NCBI GenBank assembly: GCA_937996755.1
Contig: CALKUS010000120.1
Location: forward strand, 1-26,603
Direction of reading: 5' to 3'
Length of the DNA stretch: 26,603 nucleotides
DNA from: an uncultured Pseudomonadota bacterium
Lineage (GTDB): Bacteria > Pseudomonadota > Gammaproteobacteria > Xanthomonadales > Ahniellaceae
This document shows positions 22,552 through 26,603 of the stretch, in pieces (within the stretch, counting starts at the first letter, position 1; each line of letters begins with the position of its first letter). A program made the position numbers and the translations under genes. The notes below the pieces were generated by a model. The model did no database searches. It had not been told where the DNA came from and saw nothing but the letters and a program-made list of their open reading frames with translations.

Positions 22552-25479
22552 TTAGAACTTGTAGCCGGCTTCGACGTACCAGAACTGGCCCGGCAGGTCG
22601 TACGTGCCGGCGTCGTAACCGTTCAGCGAGCAGCTCAGGCAGGTCGGCGGCGTCTTGTCGAACAGGTTGTTCACGCCGGCCGCCAGACGCAGGCCTTCCA
22701 CCGCGAACGGCTGGTTCCATTCCACGCGCAGGTCGTGGAACGTGGTGCCGCCGAGGCGATTGATCGACAGCGACTCGTCCGCCGGGTTCGGATCCGAGCA
22801 GAGGCCCAGCGCCGTGAAGCTGTTCGGCGTGTTGTCGAGACCGTCGGAGCACACCTCTTCGACGCCGTCGATGTAGCGCGACGTGAAGGACGCGGTCCAG
22901 TCGCCGAACTGCCAGAGCAGCGTGGCGTTCGACTGCCACTCGGGGATCGCGCTGTCGTTGAGCTCGACGCCGACCGCGCGCGAGAACGGCTGGCCGTTCA
23001 GCGTGTTGATCGCCTCGTAGTCGCCGACGTACGTCGTGTCCCACGTGATGCCGAAGCGGCCCCAATCGGTGTCGCCGAGCGACCAGTCGACCTTGAAGTC
23101 GACGCCGTCGGTGTTGATCTCGCCGATGTTCTGCAGCACGTTGTTGAAGCGGTTGATCTGGCCGTTCGGCGTGCGCGTGATGCCCTGGCAGAAGATCGAG
23201 TTCGGATCACCCGTTTCGACGCACGCGTTCAGGATGTCCTGCGCGTCCGGCGCCTGCACGGCGTCCTCGATCTTGTGGTCGTAGTACGTGACTTCGAAGT
23301 CGAGGCGATCCGACCAGGCGAGGTCCGTTGCCCACTCCGGGCTGTACACGAAGCCGATCGTGAAGCTCTTCGAGCTTTCCGGCTGCAGGTTCGGGTTACC
23401 ACCCGTGCTCGTCGTGATCTGCGGATTCGTCTGCTCGTAACCCGGCGGCACGCCGAGCGCGACGCAGTTCGGAGTCACGTTGTTCGAGCACGGGTCGGTG
23501 AGCACCGCACCGAACTGCGCGAGGCCGAACAGCTCGCCGATGAACGGCGCGCGGAAACCTTCCGCGTACGTGCCACGGACCATGAAGTCGTCCGTGATGC
23601 GCCACTTCATGCCGAACTTGCCGGTGGTCTCGCCGCCGAACGTCGAGTAGTCGGAGTAGCGAACCGCGAGGCTTGCGTCGAGCGACTTGGCGCCGGAGAC
23701 GTCCGCGAGCAGCGGGATGTTCGCTTCTGCGTACACTTCGTCGACGTCGTAGTCGCCTTCCGTCGCGATCGCCGCGGAGTCCTGCGACTCGCCGACGATG
23801 CGCACCTGGTCCGGCGTGAACGAACCGGCGTATTCACGATGCTCGTAACCGGTCGCGAAACCGAACGGGCCGGCCGGCATCTCGAACAGGTCGCCGGTCA
23901 GGTTCGCGGAGAACACTTCGAGCTCCTGCTTCGAGGAGTCCTTCGTGTTGATGCGCACCCAGTCCAGCATTTCCTGCGTGATCGTGCCCTGGCCGTTCGC
24001 GCCCTGGCCGCCGAACAGGTTGAGCGGAACGCAACCCGCGTTCGCGGCGCAGATCGCCGGGTCGCCCAGCGCGAGCTGGATGCGACGCAGGTTGAAGCCG
24101 TTGAAGAAGTTCTGCTCCGCGCGGCTCTCGGTGTTGATGTAGTTCACGTCCCACGACCACAGGCGATCGCCCCAGGCGAAGCCGCCCTCGAGGCCCGTGC
24201 CGAAGTAGTACGTGTCGACGCTCTGCTCGAAGATACGCGGACCCGCTTCGATCGGGCGACGACCGATCAGCGAGAAGTTCTGGCCCGCGATCAGGTCGAT
24301 GCCGAACGGGTTGTACGGGTTCAGGCGCGAGATCGAGATCGTGTCCGCGAGACCGCCCGTGCCGGCGTCGCCACCGATGAAGATCGGCTCGGGCGCCGCC
24401 TGGTTGGTCGATTCACGCTGGTTGTACAGCGCCTTCGCGTACCAGGTGATGTCGTCGTTGAGCGCATAGCTCACCGACGTGAACAGGCCCTTGCGCTCGC
24501 TCGGCGTGAGCAGCAGGTTGAACGGCGCGAAGTTGAAGCGGTCGGCGGTCGAGAACGGATGGTACGTGCTCGTGCCACCGGTCGGGTTCGCCGGGTTGTA
24601 GACCGGGGTGCCCGTGCCGTTGTTGAGCGTGATGCTGATGAAGTCGTCCGGACCGCAAGCGGGCGTGACGCGCGGGTCGCAGAAGATGAAGCGGCCCTGC
24701 GGCGTGCCCGAGGAACCGCGCGTGACGCCGGTGCCCGGCACCGGAACGGCGGCGTTGTCGAACTCGGCGGAGCTGATGCGATTCTGGTTGAAGTAGCTCG
24801 CGGAGAACGTCGCGTTGAAGCGGTCGTTGCCGCCGCCCAGCGTGATTTCGGCGCGGCCGGTGTCGCCATCACCCACGTCGTACGAACCGTAGGTCGTGAA
24901 GATGTCGGCGCCGTCGAACTTCGAGCGCGTGATGATGTTGATCACGCCTGCGATCGCGTCGGAGCCGTAGATCGCCGAGGCGCCGTCCTCGAGCACTTCG
25001 ATGCGCTCAACGATCGCCAGCGGGATCGTGTTCAGGTCGACCGAACCGCCCACACCGGAACCCGACGATTCCGAAACCCAGCGCTTGCCGTCGACGAGGA
25101 CGAGCACGCGCTGCGAACCGAGGTGGCGCAGGTCCACCTGGGACGAGCCGGCGCCGATACCGCCACCCTCCGGCGGGAAGCCGAAGTTGCCGGACGAGTT
25201 GAACTTGGCGTTGAGCGCCTTACCACCGGTGGTCAGCTGCTGCAGGATGTCGCCGACCGTACCGAGACCGGTACGCTCGAGATCCTGGCGCTCCAGGGTG
25301 AATACAGGGGCCTGGCCTTCGATTTCGGTGCGCTTGATGCGCGAACCGGTGACTTCGACGCGCTCCAGCGTCTGCGGGTCATCCTGTGCGAGGACGGTGC
25401 CGCTGGCCATGCTCATCGCAATGGCGACGGCGAGAGGCGACCAGCGCAGGCCGCCGAACAGGTTGCTTCGGCTCTTCAT
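22552..25479 (-). CDS. TonB-dependent outer-membrane receptor
   Basis: 975 residues. The ATG at 25479 follows CGGAGACGTAC and opens a signal peptide (1-31, cleavage at VLA-Q). Next come a TonB-box-like ERVEVTGSRIKR (39-50), the plug domain (about 55-185, with DLRHLGSQRVLVLVDGKR and GASAIYGSDAIAGVINI), then a 22-strand-type barrel ending in the aromatic YKF that the BAM complex recognises. All 12 cysteines fall in six close pairs: 267/275, 477/483, 664/672, 753/764, 877/894 and 947/950, probably disulfide-bonded loops. It imports a large or scarce ligand using TonB energy. The ligand is unknown: no transport, siderophore or glycan genes lie nearby, and no Fur box was recognised. Confidence 0.94.
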   Translation of the reverse strand: MKSRSNLFGGLRWSPLAVAIAMSMASGTVLAQDDPQTLERVEVTGSRIKRTEIEGQAPVFTLERQDLERTGLGTVGDILQQLTTGGKALNAKFNSSGNFGFPPEGGGIGAGSSQVDLRHLGSQRVLVLVDGKRWVSESSGSGVGGSVDLNTIPLAIVERIEVLEDGASAIYGSDAIAGVINIITRSKFDGADIFTTYGSYDVGDGDTGRAEITLGGGNDRFNATFSASYFNQNRISSAEFDNAAVPVPGTGVTRGSSGTPQGRFIFCDPRVTPACGPDDFISITLNNGTGTPVYNPANPTGGTSTYHPFSTADRFNFAPFNLLLTPSERKGLFTSVSYALNDDITWYAKALYNQRESTNQAAPEPIFIGGDAGTGGLADTISISRLNPYNPFGIDLIAGQNFSLIGRRPIEAGPRIFEQSVDTYYFGTGLEGGFAWGDRLWSWDVNYINTESRAEQNFFNGFNLRRIQLALGDPAICAANAGCVPLNLFGGQGANGQGTITQEMLDWVRINTKDSSKQELEVFSANLTGDLFEMPAGPFGFATGYEHREYAGSFTPDQVRIVGESQDSAAIATEGDYDVDEVYAEANIPLLADVSGAKSLDASLAVRYSDYSTFGGETTGKFGMKWRITDDFMVRGTYAEGFRAPFIGELFGLAQFGAVLTDPCSNNVTPNCVALGVPPGYEQTNPQITTSTGGNPNLQPESSKSFTIGFVYSPEWATDLAWSDRLDFEVTYYDHKIEDAVQAPDAQDILNACVETGDPNSIFCQGITRTPNGQINRFNNVLQNIGEINTDGVDFKVDWSLGDTDWGRFGITWDTTYVGDYEAINTLNGQPFSRAVGVELNDSAIPEWQSNATLLWQFGDWTASFTSRYIDGVEEVCSDGLDNTPNSFTALGLCSDPNPADESLSINRLGGTTFHDLRVEWNQPFAVEGLRLAAGVNNLFDKTPPTCLSCSLNGYDAGTYDLPGQFWYVEAGYKF

Positions 25480-25516
25480 GTACGTCTCCGAAAATGGGTT
25501 TTGCGTGGTGTCCCCA

Positions 25517-25534
25517 GCCGGTCCCTGCGCCGGC
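25517..25534 (-). promoter_or_regulatory. Hairpin with AGGGA loop in the receptor 5' leader
   Basis: GCCGG / CCGGC (25517-25521, 25530-25534) encloses TCCCTGCG, which reads CGCAGGGA in the minus-strand RNA. It is about 40 bases upstream of the receptor start. A GGA-bearing loop in a 5' leader is the type of site bound by CsrA/RsmA, but it is too far from the ribosome site to be a clear blocking site. The promoter itself was not identified. Confidence 0.3.
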
Positions 25535-25726
25535 CGTCCGAATCCCCGGCGCGACTCCGCGCGCCGTGAAAATTGCGTTAACCCATCGTGACATGGCCGA
25601 GATTGGTTTGGCTAGTGTGCCGATCGTCGTGGTTCACCGCTTCGATCGAAGCCCGAATCTCGCCAGATTCGGAGGCCCTGGATTGGGCGCCTTGTGGCCG
25701 CGTCGACCTCGACCTCGAGCTCGCTC

Positions 25727-25883
25727 GAAGGAAGTAGGCGCGGCCCATGGACGCGTTGCCTCACGTGACGGGGGTCCCCTACGCCACGCCGACCTCGGGC
25801 GCGATCGAAGCAGGCGGGAGCGGCCCCGGCCGCGCGATACCGAAAGGCTCGCGGAAGACACGTGGCAGCGGCCCTGGCCGCGA
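25727..25883. repeat. Three diverged REP-type copies upstream of the receptor
   Basis: GAAGGAAGTAGGCGCGGCCCATGG at 25727 (shortened here: the core GCGGCCCATGG is shared with 3755-3765), GCGGGAGCGGCCCCGG at 25814 and GTGGCAGCGGCCCTGG at 25862 are diverged relatives of the repeat at 3748. All three are in the same orientation. They occupy the middle of the 681-base gap between the receptor and the 5S gene; no gene is seen in that gap. Confidence 0.55.
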
Positions 25884-25927
25884 CAAGGGCTCCGGGGTGC
25901 TCGCCATCGGAGCAGAAACAGTGCGCG

Positions 25928-26059
25928 GCGATTATGTCGGCCCCTGGAGGGAGATAATCGCTCCGTTACGTCCCTGTAGCGATCGCCGGCCCGGCCATCC
26001 ATGGCCGGGCGCTCGGCCGCGCATGAGTCGCCAATAAGGCGACTCATCGGCGCGCGGCC
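25928..26059. repeat. Composite structured element downstream of the rRNA operon
   Basis: In order on the plus strand: GCGATTAT / ATAATCGC inverted repeat (25928-25935, 25954-25961); GTCCCTG (25971-25977); hairpin CCCGGCC-ATCCAT-GGCCGGG (25990-26009); then a bulged hairpin with outer stem GGCCGCGC / GCGCGGCC, inner stem ATGAGTCGCC / GGCGACTCAT, AATAA loop and 4-base bulge CGGC (26015-26059). The order GTCCCTG, ATCC-loop hairpin, AATAA-loop hairpin is the same as at 8623-8713, but the stem sequences are different. Confidence 0.65.
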
Positions 26060-26063
26060 TCGC

Positions 26064-26077
26064 CCTACTCTTGCATG
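26064..26077 (-). other. Possible remnant of a 5S rRNA 3' region
   Basis: CCTACTCTTGCATG is identical to 26173-26186 inside the 5S gene, in the same orientation and 109 bases apart, on the far side of the rRNA terminator. It could be the trace of a deleted or partly duplicated 5S gene. Only 14 bases match, so chance or repeat-derived similarity is possible. Confidence 0.35.
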
Positions 26078-26108
26078 TCAGCCGTGCGCGAACAGGCCAC
26101 TTCCAACG

Positions 26109-26160
26109 GCCTAAAACAAAAAACCCCCGCCCTTTCGGGCGGGGGTGTTTTGTTTTAGGC
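26109..26160 (-). terminator. rRNA operon intrinsic terminator
   Basis: Two 24-base arms (26109-26132 and 26137-26160) pair with one mismatch around the loop TTTC. Read on the minus strand, the GC core GGGCGGGGG is followed by TTTTTTGTTTT, a strong U-tract. It directly abuts the 3' end of the 5S gene. Confidence 0.95.
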
Positions 26161-26277
26161 CCCTGGCAGTGACCTACTCTTGCATGGCTTAAGCCACACT
26201 ACCATCGGCGCTGGTGCGTTTCACATCCGAGTTCGGGATGGGATCGAGTGGTTCCACACCGCTATTGCCGCCAGGGA
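26161..26277 (-). rRNA. rrf: 5S ribosomal RNA
   Basis: About 117 bases. On the minus strand it starts TCCCTGGCGGCAATAGCG and ends CACTGCCAGGG, so the two ends pair as helix I. Conserved blocks CCGAACTCGG, GTGAAACG and GCGCCGATGGTAGTGTGG match the bacterial 5S consensus. It is the last gene of a minus-strand rRNA operon; the terminator follows immediately. The exact ends are estimated from helix I. Confidence 0.95.
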
Positions 26278-26429
26278 GACGTTTGGAGCAGCGCTACTTG
26301 AGCGCCGGCTCGCATGGGGACTTGGGACGTAATGGGCGACTGGGCCGAGCACCGATGTTTCGTCGGGGCACGACTTCGTGTCTTGAGAGATTGCCTTCGG
26401 TACTTCTAGGCGAAGCCACTCGAAGTTAT

Positions 26430-26603
26430 ATGGTCAAGCCGCACGGATCATTAGTATCGGTTAGCTGAACAGGTTGCCCTGCTTACACACCCGACCTATC
26501 AACGACGTAGTCTACATCGTTCCTTCAGGGGGCTGGATGCCCCGGGAGGTCTCATCTTGAGGCGAGTTTCCCGCTTAGATGCTTTCAGCGGTTATCTCTT
26601 CCG
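26430..26603 (-). rRNA. rrl: 23S ribosomal RNA, 3' end (partial)
   Basis: The 3' end of 23S enters from the right edge. On the minus strand it shows CAGCTAACCGATACTAATGA followed by a GGCTTGACC end, equivalent to the E. coli GCTAACCGGTACTAATGA and GGCTTAACC end. The end near 26430 is estimated. The 152-base spacer to the 5S gene (26278-26429) shows no tRNA. Confidence 0.95.

Noticed and set aside
22735..25569. A 944-residue open frame on the plus strand opposite the TonB receptor
   Set aside because: Arg-rich antisense frame caused by high GC at third positions; the minus-strand receptor has a signal peptide, plug, barrel and terminal aromatic residue.
25480..26108. Small protein genes between the receptor and 5S
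   Set aside because: Open frames there are low-complexity Arg/Gly/Pro translations of REP and composite repeats, with no convincing ribosome site or domain.
26278..26429. tRNA gene in the 23S-5S spacer
   Set aside because: No cloverleaf with TTCGA-type T loop and acceptor pairing could be found in the 152 bases.

Overview
The window is high-GC gammaproteobacterial chromosome, most likely from the Xanthomonadales/Lysobacterales (Lysobacteraceae or Rhodanobacteraceae). The placement rests on gene order (mreBCD-mrdA-rodA-mltB-rlpA-dacA-ybeD-lipB-lipA in one direction, divergent from gatCAB), a large TonB-dependent receptor with a VEVTGSRI-type N-terminus, the rRNA sequence, and many short structured intergenic repeats of the kinds usual in that order. 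No phage, transposase, CRISPR array or defence gene is visible. The genes are housekeeping; the less expected content is in the non-coding DNA.

Layout. 1-239: 3' end of a DUF692 gene running through a G-rich repeat. 313-1452: an orphan PstS-like phosphate-binding protein. 1632-3727: a YigB-like HAD phosphatase overlapping an M17 leucyl aminopeptidase. 3728-3926: an inverted REP pair and a shared terminator. 3927-17639, minus strand: a run starting at mreB: mreB, mreC, mreD, mrdA, rodA, mltB, rlpA, dacA, a tandem-repeat spacer, ybeD, lipB, lipA, another REP pair, then prc. Most junctions overlap by 1-4 bases, so translation is probably coupled. 17811-21000, plus strand: gatC, gatA, gatB. 21132-22067: a PfkB-family sugar or nucleoside kinase. 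22068-22551: repeats and strong hairpins. 22552-25479, minus strand: a TonB-dependent receptor. 25480-26160: repeats and an rRNA terminator. 26161-26603, minus strand: 5S rRNA, a spacer and the 3' end of 23S rRNA.

How the genes work together. MreB, MreC, MreD, PBP2 and RodA form the elongasome that builds the lateral cell wall. MltB, RlpA and DacA trim the same peptidoglycan, and Prc degrades or processes periplasmic proteins, in other bacteria including wall hydrolases. YbeD, LipB and LipA follow dacA; LipB and LipA make protein-bound lipoate. GatCAB converts misacylated Glu-tRNAGln (and possibly Asp-tRNAAsn) to the correct form.

Most interesting signal. A family of hairpins recurs at seven places. 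The hexaloop is conserved (ATCCNT on the plus strand, ANGGAT on the minus strand), while the stems differ in sequence but stay self-complementary. Four copies are in tandem (about 79-84 bp period) in the dacA-ybeD spacer. Read on the minus strand, which is the direction of the operon there, they resemble CsrA/RsmA binding hairpins. At two loci the hairpin is followed by a second one with a fixed AATAA loop, a 4-base bulge and covarying stems.
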